From assembly GCA_013339895.1 (NCBI GenBank), contig JABACO010000003.1:1594860-1658859 (forward strand): 64,000 nt of DNA, read 5' to 3'. The position numbers and the translations under genes were made by a program. Positions 53,995 to 64,000 of the stretch are shown in pieces. Source of the DNA: Ephydatia muelleri (taxonomy: Eukaryota > Porifera > Demospongiae > Spongillida > Spongillidae). The notes under the pieces were generated by a model, which ran no database searches, had not been told where the DNA came from, and saw only the letters and a list, made by a program, of their open reading frames with translations. Numbering within the stretch: position 1 is the stretch's first letter; each line of letters begins with the position of its first letter.

Positions 53995-54651
53995 ATGGGC
54001 CGTCGACAAAGGCGAAATCTCGCAAGAAACGCTGCGAATGCACGTTGGAAGAAAACTTCAGATTCCGCAGAAATACCAGGAACAAATCCTATAACGTCCA
54101 ACTCAAAAGCCGATATTTCTATCGTGACAAATCTGGCGTCTCCAAGTGCTGCAATTGAAAGTCAAGGTGATGGAAAGTTAGAATCCGAAATGGAGGTGAA
54201 AGAAGATTCCTATGAGGGCAACGGCGATATCAGTGATGAAAGACAAGATGATGGAAACATGGACGGTGACGAGAACGAGGACGACGGTGATGTAAGTCAA
54301 GGTGATGAGTCCTGTGCCACCGATGACGATATCAGTGAGGACGATTCGCATATTGGCGACCCTGACTACGTACCCCCTGTCGAAATCCGTATCGATGAGG
54401 CAGACTCCCCTGATTCAAATGGCTTGTTTGTGGGTGAGTTGAGTCAGCTACATGAATTTGTTTCATCTATAAATTCGAACTCGGCATGTATGACACCCGG
54501 CTGTAAGGGAAAATTAGTTTGCACTGCTCTCAAGCGTTCTGGGTTGGGCGGTGCAGTTGATATGTCCTTTACATGTGATGGTTGTGATAACAGAAAAACA
54601 ACATTTCAGAGTTCAACTAGGTACAAACCTCCTTCAGGCCGATCAAACTAA
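53995..54651 (+). CDS. transposon-associated acidic zinc protein, copy B
   Basis: 218 residues, identical in protein to 50641-51297. The differences I saw in the DNA (GAAGAC/GAGGAC; TCAGCA/TCGGCA) are synonymous. Same features: basic start, acidic middle, paired cysteines. Intact ORF in an otherwise decayed neighbourhood. Confidence 0.55.
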   Translation: MGRRQRRNLARNAANARWKKTSDSAEIPGTNPITSNSKADISIVTNLASPSAAIESQGDGKLESEMEVKEDSYEGNGDISDERQDDGNMDGDENEDDGDVSQGDESCATDDDISEDDSHIGDPDYVPPVEIRIDEADSPDSNGLFVGELSQLHEFVSSINSNSACMTPGCKGKLVCTALKRSGLGGAVDMSFTCDGCDNRKTTFQSSTRYKPPSGRSN

Positions 54652-54748
54652 AGCACTGTGGGGTTCATGTTACAGGTTGCATTCTTAGTAGCTGGTTGCC
54701 CATATGCAAAATATCTTCGTGTTTTGAAATACGGATTGGGCCTATTTT

Positions 54749-55132
54749 TTGTTCAAACAAACATTCAGTCACACCATACGTAAGCTGTCTCCTAGTGTAA
54801 CGTCTCTTCTGAATAATCAGTGTGAAATAGCAAAAAATGATATGAAAGCCTTATCATGTGATGAACCTGGTAGTTGGGAAAAGGCTGTTACATGTGCTGA
54901 TGGAGTATGGTTAACTAAGGGATATCATAGTACAAGTGGCAGTGCAACAGTCAGAAACTACCGAAAAAGAGTTACGTCCAGTTCATGCTGGGGCACGCAT
55001 GAGGATATATTCATTTTTGCAACTCTGCTGCAATCGCCAATTCTCGTTTATTGTTCAAATACGGTTAAGTGGGTTCAATTTAACCCACTGTTTGCAAATG
55101 ATGTGTGTACTGCGTTTAATCAATCACGATAA
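54749..55132 (+). pseudogene. transposase-like fragment, copy B
   Basis: Longer open frame than copy A: MFKQTFSHTIRKLSPSVTSL, then the same ADGVWLTKGYHS region, ending after NDVCTAFNQSR. Truncated relative to a full transposase. Confidence 0.45.
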
Positions 55133-55229
55133 CATGCATTACGATGCAGTGAATCCTCAAATAGATTTATAGGTGCAGTGGATGGTGTTGAGTTCATCAT
55201 TAGTTTGTTGCAAACCCTCACTGCATGGC

Positions 55230-55435
55230 AGCTCACCCTCATAGTAGTACTTCACCCTTGTGGTGCTGTTTTACACCCTAACGGTGCTACTGTACACCCG
55301 CACGGTGTACATACTCTCACACCCTCATGGTGTATGGTGTACACCCTCATGGTGTACATACTCTCACACCCTCATGGTGCTAGTGTACACCCTCATGGTG
55401 TACATACCCTCACACCCTCATGGTGTAGGGTGTTA
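55230..55435 (+). repeat. CACCCTCATGGTG minisatellite, copy B
   Basis: Counterpart of 51880-52115 with a different number and order of units. Confidence 0.75.
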
Positions 55436-55971
55436 ATGCAGACTACAAGGAACCACACAATGTTGCAGTAAGTTTGATATTTGCAAGTAACTGTGTCAAT
55501 GATTCAGCTTCCTTACAGGATTTTCGAACCGCTGACTGGAAAGAAAAGGACATTTGTGTTGTATGTTTGAGCAGTGTTAGCTTAGAGGTTATTTTCCCCT
55601 GGGTGGATTTTCCCTCAAGGGTTTGCCACTCCAGGGGTTTTTTTCCAAGGGAAAGATTGTAGGCAACAATCCCCTGAATGAGCCACTGTTATATTGCCTC
55701 GCTGCTCCAATTTTATTTGTGTATTTATTTTTCTTTTTTGTGTAGTATAATTTGACTAATGGCTCAATTCGATATTGAATACCTTGGGGGGGGGGGGGGG
55801 GGGGGGTCATGAATCATGGCGATCTGAGGGTCCAGGGGGGAGGATGGTCCTACCTGTTGTATCTAGGGGTGAGGGAGGAACAACGTGGAGTGTCCACTCA
55901 GAGACCAGAACTTCTGCAACCATGGATACATGCATGCGCGCAGCACACAGCAATACAAGAGGATGGATTTC

Positions 55972-57199
55972 ACTCCAGATTGGGAGTGGAAGTCAAACTC
56001 TATCTATCAACTATCACTCAGTTTACGAACACTCTCTCCGACAGCTCACGTGCAAATCTTCGAGCGAGTGATTCGTTAATAAATTTGATCTTTAAACTAG
56101 AACCAATAACCTAGTGATGTAGCCACGTGATCGATCAATTCAAGTGCATCGTTAATAAATTTGTATATTGATCTCCGTATATCATAGCTCGGACAGCTTT
56201 TGTACGCGTCGAGCTGCAGATAAAGAAAGCAATACGTTATTTCATACACACACGTGCGCGCGCACACACATTTTAATCGAGCGAATCCTACCGCAGTTTT
56301 TTTCGATCGGCCGACTACACACGCAAGTTGGGACTTACCGGTGCAACTCGTTAGAAGAAGAAGGTAATTACTATACAGTAGTACAGTGTGATAGAGAGAT
56401 TTTACTATTGACTAGCGCACGCTATAATCAGATCATTTATACATGCCACTGGCTGGTTTAGTAGTCAATAAAAACACGTGTTCATCTGTACAGATCTCGT
56501 CTAAAGTGACTAATTAATTTTGGCAGGATGTACAACTCAAGTCAACATAAGTTATAGTTGACTTGCCGCACAAAGCACAAGAAGATTGCATGGAACAGTG
56601 TGCCAATTCTGACGGTTTCAATCCCATTGAGTCAGGTTGCCATTAAGTAATCATGAGTTTTCAATGGTTGGTATTCTTATTGATACTTGGTTGTACAGGT
56701 GTCAATAGCATTGCACATCTTCCACGCTTCCATTGTTGATAAATTGGTGTTCCTGCAAGTGCGTCTTGGATCATTGAACATTCTTCCAGGTACCATATGT
56801 GTATAACAATGCATGAGTTGATTGTAATAACATACTGTTGTTGCAGTGTAACGGACAGGACATAAGTTGGAACCATCTGAAAGACGTGTACAATGCGGAC
56901 AATGACATAAGCACGGGAGCTCCAGGACTACGATTTATTCCTAAGCTGAAGTATGAAGATATAAATCTCATGCACCTACTTTCTCGAAAATGAGAGTTGA
57001 CCTTGCAGCTGAGGTAAAGTATGTTCCTACAGTGTATATCTGATTCATTATATAGAAATTGTAAAAATCACAGATTTGTGGATTACTGTTAGAGGATTTG
57101 CATACACGAGCGGATGGTTGGAACAATATAACCAAAATGACAAAAATTTACAAACGTGTAACAATATTCATACAAAATGACAACTATACACTGTTTCTA
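55972..57199 (+). other. no gene seen; contains one arm of an inverted repeat
   Basis: 56960-57070 (TCTCGAAAATGAGAGTTGAC, CTTGCAGCTGAGGTAAAG) is the inverted copy of 57845-57950. Otherwise nothing supported. Confidence 0.45.
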
Positions 57200-57950
57200 A
57201 TACGTCTTCGCTTAGGTAATGGTTGCACTTCCAAGTGGGATTCAGTCATTGATGCTCGCTTTTGCCTCTAAAGTTCCCTTTTGTCACATTTGTGCAGAGA
57301 GAATTTACAACACGCAGTGCTTGGGTGTTCTTACAGAATTCCTTTACATTGGGATTATCACTAGATCTGCCCCTTTGCCTCTGGCATCCAAAAATCGCTC
57401 TAAAGGATTTTCTCACTTATAAATGATTTTACATGAAATGAACAAGTATTTTATCAGCTCTAACAATGAAGTCACTGTAAAAATAAGAGCACATATTTAT
57501 GTATGCATGTATGTACAAATACATCGCACTTACCTTATTTTAATCCCCAAACGTGTCTCAGGACTCAGCAGCATGCTTTGTTTTTGTTTGTCAGAGTAAC
57601 CAACTCTAGATTTGACAGAATTATTCCACTGCTCAAGATAATCCTGATGCCATTTCTCGTCAGGAGATCTGTATGGTTCTTTAAATAGTTTTCTAGCTGT
57701 CCTTTCTCCCACTATCATAATTTGTTACATTTAAGCAATCAAAGAACTTATCAAAGTTCTCAATAAACTTCACAGTCTCCTCAACTTCAGAACCGCGTGG
57801 GTTGTTCTGATTGCCTTTGCAATGCATGGTTGCACTAAGAACCTGCAATTACAATTTTATATATAATGAATCAGATATACACTGTAGAACATACTTTACC
57901 TCAGCTGCAAGGTCAACTCTCATTTTCGAGAAAGAGGTGCATTCCTCTAG
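57200..57950 (-). pseudogene. P-element/THAP9-like transposase fragments
   Basis: Minus-strand segments in order: TSFSKMRVDLAAE with donor GTAAAG (about 57900), VEETVKFIENFDKFFDCLNV (about 57750), DEKWHQDYLEQWNNSVKSRV and MLLSPETRLGIKI (57530-57720), then NPNVKEFCKNTQALRVVNSL (about 57290-57350). This order and the F-D-x-F-F-D-C-L-N-V and N-T-Q-A-L-R-V-V-N motifs match the C-terminal half of P-type transposases such as THAP9. A frame change near 57715 breaks it. Confidence 0.55.
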
Positions 57951-57959
57951 ACATCTTCT

Positions 57960-58314
57960 TCCATTGCATAGAAAACAGGGAGCACTGTGTCATTAACTCG
58001 CCAGAGACCAACCCGATCAATGACATCAATCCAAATGGATGAATCACATTGTGTTTCACTTTGACCATCATCTTTCAGTACAATGTATAAGATAATTAAA
58101 ATGAAGATTTCTTTAGTTTACGAGCTACATTCTTGCAGACATAGCCAGCAGCATAGCGTAAAGCATTCTCTTCAATCCTCGTTAATGGTTCTATGTCACA
58201 CTCTTGGGCATTCAAGACTGTCGCTCTTTCTTCCAAACATTTCTTAAGCATAATATCTGCAAGACGCTGGTACAGAATATGAGGGACAGGTTCAGTCAAA
58301 CTTTGACTCATCAA
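57960..58314 (-). pseudogene. transposon-derived fragment (ENALRYAAGYVC type)
   Basis: PLTRIEENALRYAAGYVCKN then ARKLKKSSF (58096-58200), continuing in another frame as SSIWIDVIDRVGLWRVNDTV, LPVFYAMEEDV. Resembles conserved blocks of an uncharacterised transposon protein common in cnidarians (from memory). Inactivated by frame changes. Confidence 0.4.
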
Positions 58315-58588
58315 ATCCTGCTATTTTTCCTAAATCTGATGACACAAGAAACTTGTGAAAAGATGTCCACATTTTCTCTCTCCCAGCACTAAACTTCTTT
58401 TTGCTTTCTAAGCACCCTATAATTTTAGTTAGTTCGTTATTCAGCCAAACCAAAAACCTACTGAGTCTTTAAAATGACGCGCACTGATTCGAGCAGTATC
58501 TGACGCCGCGCTTAATGATACTGTTTAGTGCTGTAAGTAAGTCATCTGCATGAATATATGATGGAATATTAATCATACATTGACCGTG

Positions 58589-59382
58589 GCAAGGCTTTAA
58601 CGGATCAGATCCGAATTCGGATATCCTATCCGAAAAGCCAACGGATCGGATTCAGTTTCGTTACATTAATCATTCAGATTGATGTTCCAAAGTTGGAACA
58701 GATTCGGATTATAGCCCGCCCAATCCCATCGGATGCTAACCACGCATATCTAAATATACGGTGGTCTGGGACCGAGGGAAAAGCAGCCCCTTTTTTTTTT
58801 TTCCAGTTTTGTATTTGGCAAAAGGCGGTTGACGGTGTGTGAAATAAACGTAGGCTTTTATTTCTTCCTTTTTTTGTACTTAATGCTTTTAATTTTTGCC
58901 ACCGCCTTCCTCCAATTTGGGCATTTCCCCCTTGCTCGCTTTATATATGCATGGAGTGTGCGTCAGTCTGGTGTGCGTTTACAAGCATTGGTTTCATTTC
59001 ACATGTAGGTTCGAGACAGGTTAGCTAGAAACATTAATCCAACTAAGTTTGTCACACTTATGGGCCGTCAGAATGTTTCGTATAATGTAATATTGTGCAA
59101 GGATAGTAAAGTTACAAGTAAATTCTCTTTGAGAAATAGAGTAGGATGTAGGATTGGTCTGGGTGGTGTAACAATAAAACTCTGGATTTGGTAAGACCAC
59201 ATGCAACGAAAACTGTCCTAAAATTTAGCAGAACGGTCTTCATTGCATGCGATTGATCGAAAACCAACATGTACCCTGAATCAGTCTGTTAAATCAGATT
59301 AGATTCAGATTCACGCCTTAACTAAACAGATCAGATCAGATTATTATGCTAATCTGATCTGATCTGATCTGTTAAAGCCTTA
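58589..59382. mobile_element. 794-bp TIR element, non-autonomous
   Basis: Left AAGGCTTTAACGGATCAGAT (58591) and right, on the opposite strand, AAGGCTTTAACAGATCAGAT form TIRs of at least 20 bp with one mismatch. A 6-bp direct repeat ACCGTG (58583-58588 and 59383-59388) flanks it. The ends are rich in GATC palindromes. No coding capacity. Confidence 0.65.
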
Positions 59383-60070
59383 ACCGTGCGTTTGTGACTT
59401 TTAACAAACCAACAAAGCGCACGTCGTCACGTACCGGTTGAAAATTGCCATTTTAATCAAGAATGGCCTGGGCACCAGATCTTCAAGATCTACTATTATG
59501 GTGGAAATAAGGCCGAAGCCTCTGAACCCGTAGCAACCTCAGCTTAACAACCACATGACCTCAGGAATTCAAGGCGTTACATGAAAACACTATCATTTTA
59601 CAAAGGGTCATGGCAAGGACATAAAAATGCCGCTTCTTTGTGTCAAAATTTTGTCTATCACTTTTATCGGCCACGTTTCTAGGTTCGCTTCGAAGCCACA
59701 TACCATATCACGGTCTGCAAAAAATTAGTTTTTGACAAACTGGAACAAACAATAGCCAAATATACTTGTAGTCTATCCAGACCCAGGCTCCCAATATGAA
59801 CAGCTGCGGATGGATCACATCATCACAGCCGCTACTTCACGTAGCGGTGATGTAATCATCCGCACCTGTTGGGAACGTGGGTCTGGGTACGAGACTTAGC
59901 TAACGCGCAGATAGCCCATAACGAAAGAAGCCTGTTTCTGTTGACTTTTCAAATAGCCCCGTAAGCTCTGGTATGCAGTTTAACATATTGGAAGTATATA
60001 TAGATCCTCTTATATGCCGTGTAGCATCGATTCGTCAGTTAGCTCAAACAAATAACCCACATCCTCCCTC
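59383..60070 (+). other. non-coding, holds a hairpin MITE
   Basis: Apart from the element at 59771-59897, nothing recognised. Confidence 0.4.
59771..59897. mobile_element. hairpin MITE, about 127 bp
   Basis: Inverted arms: AGTCTATCCAGACCCA and CAGCTGCGGATGGATCACAT on the left pair with TGGGTCTGGGTACGAGACT and ATGTAATCATCCGCACCTG on the right. The centre is CGCTACTTCACGTAGCG. Degraded relatives lie near 44915-45110 and 25524-25590. Confidence 0.7.
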
Positions 60071-60480
60071 TCAATGCCGACTCAGAATCCTTGCGCGTGC
60101 TGCCACAGCTGCATCTCTTCTTGGTCGCCCCTGTAGTGTTTTGCTGCTATCGTTAGTCGCATGAGTTGTCGTGGCAATGGGAACAGGAATCATGTCACAA
60201 TTCATTTCAAGTGGGTAGAAGATTTGAATTGGATCCTGAAGAGTCGATAACTTGTCTGCTCCAGACCTCACTCTTATGCACGCACCTAGCACCATTCCAT
60301 CGTTCTCTTGTAAAAGGCCATTTTCACAGAAGATTTTCATCATACACAAGTACTATATCTCCAACAGCAATGGTGTTATGTGAATCCTGGACGTGGACAT
60401 AATGGTGGGTCTCCCTTAGAAGGAGGTATTCTCGCACCTCACCCAGAAGTTGTTCAAGATAGTACTCAACTATTGCATTC
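60071..60480 (-). pseudogene. BEL/Pao Pol C-terminal remnant
   Basis: The minus strand reads TIAVGDIVLVYDENLL, then in another frame MVLGACIRVRSG and IQIFYPLEMN, matching the order GDIVLVHDDN, GAVVRVSS, LQRLYPLEIK at the end of Pol in the intact element. Frame changes; only the C-terminal part is recognised. Confidence 0.6.
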
Positions 60481-61859
60481 TGCAAGGGAGATCAGAGAAT
60501 TCCAAAATGGCCTTTGGACCACAAATCACAAATTAAGTGGTTGATGTGGAGAGCCTTGTAATGATTTTCCTATTCGTTTAGAAGCAACTAGGCACGCTTG
60601 GACACATACAGAGCTTCAACCAAGCTTCTTCACTCTTTTCAGGGTAAAGTTGCTGACAACACGTGCAAATGCTGGTCTGGCTTTTAACTGGATATGACAG
60701 ACAGGTGGTGTTGCAATGAAGCTGGCAAACACCTTCAAAAGAGGGTGGTGGTATGAGTACTGGATAAACTATCTTGACCTAATGGGTCTAGTTGTGTAGC
60801 AGTTATTACGAGGTTAAGACATTTCGTGCGATGTGATATGAGGTGTGAAGAAGCAACCGAGTGATGACAGTGAGAATGGATGACCATATTGTTTCGTAAG
60901 GTTCAGATCCTGGAATTATGCTTTGTGATTAAGGTAGTTTTTCCACACAGATGAAGCAATGAGCTTCAGGCAGCCTAGTACAACATATATTTATTTCCAG
61001 GATTCTCAGTCCATGGATGTAGCAGGATAGATATGATGGGTTACAATGGAAGATTATTTTTGACAGTATGGCTAACAATGAAAATAATAATCATGGTACA
61101 CATGCAGAGAGGACAACGCAATACATGCACACATCTAACCACATTAGAAATAAAGAAGGCATTGGATGACCTATGCTAATATCACCGCTTGCAGTTCCCC
61201 CTAACAGAGAAAATCGTTGATGGAGGCAGAATTATTAGCAACAATGATCCTTTCATTAAGAATGTTTCCCAGGCGTTGCCAATGTGTAGTGATTGCCCAT
61301 TTCCCCAGCTTGATGTGATCAATGCAATTCAAGCTTACAAGTCTCTTCTGAAAAGCTAGAATGAGGATTTTGAGTCCAGCCTTTATTGAAAACTCTTCTA
61401 TATGGACTTAGTTAAACTATGAATGTTCCAAAAATGATACACAAATTGGTGACTAATGCCTGCAACTGAACAAAACAAAACAAGAAAAAAAAGCAACGTA
61501 CAAGTATGCAGTATTGGATGTGTCCAACTAATCAATAGAAATAGATACATATCCATCCTACCAACACAGAGCCCCCCCCCCCCCCCCCCCCCTATAACTC
61601 TGGAAGTAGTATGACTAACACAACCTTTGGAGATCATAGAAATGGATGCCATCAAAGAAGCTATCACTTTTATTCTTAGAGATCCTCTTTCCCAACAAAA
61701 TGACTGTGACCCTTCCTCCTCTTCCACTATTTTTCAACACCCCCTTATCTGTCTCCTTGTCCTCCTCCATATTTGAACAGATATGCACAGACCTATGGTG
61801 GCATACAACAAACAGGAAGAGAACAGGTGAACCGATTAAAGGTTTCTACTGTCAGACAT
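60481..61859 (+). other. no gene seen; probable decayed retroelement
   Basis: Contains a poly-C run (about 61572-61592). It is flanked by BEL/Pao-like pieces on both sides but has no recognisable domain. Confidence 0.35.
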
Positions 61860-62160
61860 GTGAATAAGGACTGCCCGAAACAATGTCAGCCAATGGTTAG
61901 GAAGTGTTTTGCATGTGTCACCTTTGGGCACACCGCCAAAGATTGCTGTCAGAACTGCAAAAGGTTTACTTGCACAAGGTCAGCAAGGGCATCAGGTGCT
62001 TCGGTCATCAGTGAGCCTTATGACGTTACTGTGATAAATACAGTACAGAATATGTTAGTTGCTAAATTGGACAGCTTTTGTGGTATACCAATGCAAATGA
62101 TGTCGGTAAGCGTATCCCTGTCTCTCGAGAGTTGGGTTGGCGCTTTCCACACCTGGTAGG
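61860..62160 (+). pseudogene. zinc-knuckle (Gag-like) fragment
   Basis: The plus frame reads CPKQCQPMVRKCFACVTFGH, TAKDCCQNCKRFTC. C-F-A-C-V-T-F-G-H-T-A-K-D-C is a CCHC knuckle (CX2CX4HX4C). It is like the second knuckle of the BEL/Pao Gag at 14317-16725, but on the opposite strand to the Pol remnant at 60071. Confidence 0.45.
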
Positions 62161-62299
62161 CAGCCTGTTATCTTCAGCTGTTTTGGTTACTTCCCAGCCT
62201 ACCTCTGACACTCTGATGACACTGAACTGTCTCAAATGTTCTCTCCTTCAAGGCGCTGCCCACAAAAACCAACAAGACCAAGACTCACAAATCCAGACA

Positions 62300-63935
62300 C
62301 CATGGTGGTAGAGATCATGCTGACATGGGTCTCTCCAGACACCATGGTGGTAAAGATCATGCTGACATGGGTCTCTCCTGACGCCATGGTGGTAGAGATC
62401 ATGCTGACATGGGTCTCTCCAGACACCATGGTGGTAGAGAACATGCTGACATGGGTCTCTCCTGACACCATGGTGGTAGAGATCATGCTGACATGGGTCT
62501 CTCTTGACACCATGGTGGTAGAGAACATGCTGACATGGGTCTCTCCAGACACCATGGTGGTAGAGATCATGCCAACATGGGTCTCTCCTGACACCATGGT
62601 GGTAGAGAACATGCTGACATGGGTCTCTCCTGACACCATGGTGGTAGAGATCATGCTGACATGGGTCTCTCTTGACACCATGGTGGTAGAGAACATGCTG
62701 ACATGGGTCTCTCCAGACACCATGGTGGTAGAGATCATGCCGACATGGGTCTCTCCAGACACCATGGTGGAAGAGATCATGACGACATGGGTCTCTCCAG
62801 ACACCATGGTGGAAGAGATCATGACGACATGGGTCTCTCCAGACACCATGGTGGTAGAGAACATGCTGACATGGGTCTCTCCAGACACCATGGTGGTAGA
62901 GATCATGCTGACATGGGTCTCTCCAGACACCATGGTGGAAGAGATCATGACGACATGGGTCTCTCCAGACACCATGGTGGTAGTGATCATGCTGACATGG
63001 GTCTCTCTTGACACCATGGTGGTAGAGAACATGCTGACATGGGTCTCTCCAGACACCATGGTGGTAGAGATCATGCTGACATGGGTCTCTCCAGACACCA
63101 TGGTGGAAGAGATCATGACGACATGGGTCTCTCCAGACACCATGGTGGTAGAGATCATGCTGACATGGGTCTCTCTTGACACCATGGTGGTAGAGAACAT
63201 GCTGACATGGGTCTCTCCTGACACCATGGGTGGTAGTGATCATGCTGACATGGGTCTCTCCAGACACCATGGTGGTAGAGAACATGCTTGACATGGGTCT
63301 CTCCAGACACCATGAGTGTAGAGAACATGCCGACATGGGTCTCTCCAGACACCATGGTGGTAGTGATCATGCTGACATGGTCTCTCCTGACACCATGGTG
63401 GTAGAGATCATGCCAACTGGGTCTCTCCAGACACCATGGTGGTAGAGAACATGCTGACATGGGTCTCTCCAGACACCATGGTGGTAGAGAACATGCTGAC
63501 ATGGGTCTCTCCAGACACCATGGTGGTAGAGAACATGCCGACATGGGTCTTCCAGACACCATGGTGGTAGTGATCATGCTGACATGGTCTCTCCTGACAC
63601 CATGGTGGTAGAGATCATGCCAACATGGGTCTCTCCAGACACCATGGTGGTAGAGAACATGCTGACATGGGTCTCTCCTGACACCATGGTGGTAAAGATC
63701 ATGCCAACATGGGTCTCTCCTGACACCATGGTGGTAGTGATCATGCTGACATGGGTCTCTCCAGACACCATGGTGGTAGAGAACATGCTGACATGGGTCT
63801 CTCCTGACACCATGGTGGTAGTGATCATGCTGACATGGGTCTCTCCAGACACCATGGTGGTAGAGATCATGCCAACATGGGTCTCTCCAGACACCATGGT
63901 GGTAGAGAACATGACGACATGAGGGTCTCTCCTTG
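62300..63935 (+). repeat. 42-bp minisatellite, about 38 copies
   Basis: The unit is ACCATGGTGGTAGAGATCAT then GCTGACATGGGTCTCTCCAGAC. The length is a multiple of three, so frames persist: one plus frame reads VVEIMLTWVSPDTM, one minus frame HGVWRDPCQHDLYH. Recurrent variants are GAGAACATG, GAAGAGATCATGACG, GTAGTGATC and CTTGAC. A few copies have 1-base indels near 63230, 63290, 63380 and 63550, which break all frames. No start, splice or domain evidence supports coding. Confidence 0.9.
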
Positions 63936-64000
63936 GAGGAGGAGACCATGAAGATGGCCCTGCTCCTGGGTTCATTCACAAAAAGAACAATGAAATACAA

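Larger units (their letters stand above)
53163..55971 (+). repeat. tandem-duplicated transposon block, copy B
   Basis: See copy A at 49790-52652. Copy B keeps the 20 bases deleted in A. Confidence 0.85.

Noticed and set aside
1-64000. tRNA, rRNA or other structured RNA genes
   Set aside because: I saw no sequence I could fold confidently into one by eye; a covariance-model scan would decide.

Overview
This window is metazoan nuclear DNA. It has short coding exons with GT-AG splice sites, animal death-fold domains (death domains, a ZU5-like domain, a CARD, a Roc-COR GTPase with a death domain), ankyrin repeats and many families of mobile elements. The combination of ZU5-like, CARD and ROCO-death genes with dense satellites and small foldback elements fits a sponge or another early-branching animal; I lean towards a demosponge. 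This is inference from gene content, not a database match.

Layout. 1-8.8 kb: a train of plus-strand death-domain exons, all starting and ending in phase 1, whose introns are filled by a 31-bp satellite. 8.8-19.3 kb: a gap holding a nest of mobile elements. The outermost element (9679-18961) has an 8-bp target duplication. Inside it lie a second terminal-inverted-repeat element, a non-LTR-like reverse transcriptase ORF, and a BEL/Pao LTR retrotransposon (10971-16920) that splits that ORF. 19.3-30.8 kb: a plus-strand gene with a conserved N-terminal region of unknown function, a proline-rich DAHPPPP repeat, a ZU5-like region and a CARD exon, with 4.2 kb of the satellite in one intron. 30.9-31.5 kb: a possible two-exon 86-residue single-pass membrane protein. 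31.5-35.6 kb: little recognisable coding sequence, several small foldback elements. 35.6-41.4 kb: a complete minus-strand ROCO-death gene (four exons, 831 residues predicted). 42.3-43.0 kb: a reverse-oriented satellite array. 43.6-44.5 kb: minus-strand ankyrin exons. 46.4-64 kb: mostly decayed transposons (reverse transcriptase copies, a recent tandem duplication of a transposase/RING-type element, P-element-like and BEL/Pao remnants), ending in a 42-bp minisatellite.

The host genes look like modular death-fold signalling proteins built from exchangeable phase-1 exons. The death-domain exons, the proline-linked ZU5-CARD gene and the ROCO-death gene share that phase rule, and two of them share a DAHPPP linker. 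I infer a cluster of apoptosis or innate-immune adaptors and sensors. The very long apparent ORFs in the satellite arrays are artefacts: the 31-bp unit has no stop on one strand and 31 is 1 modulo 3, so all three frames stay open.
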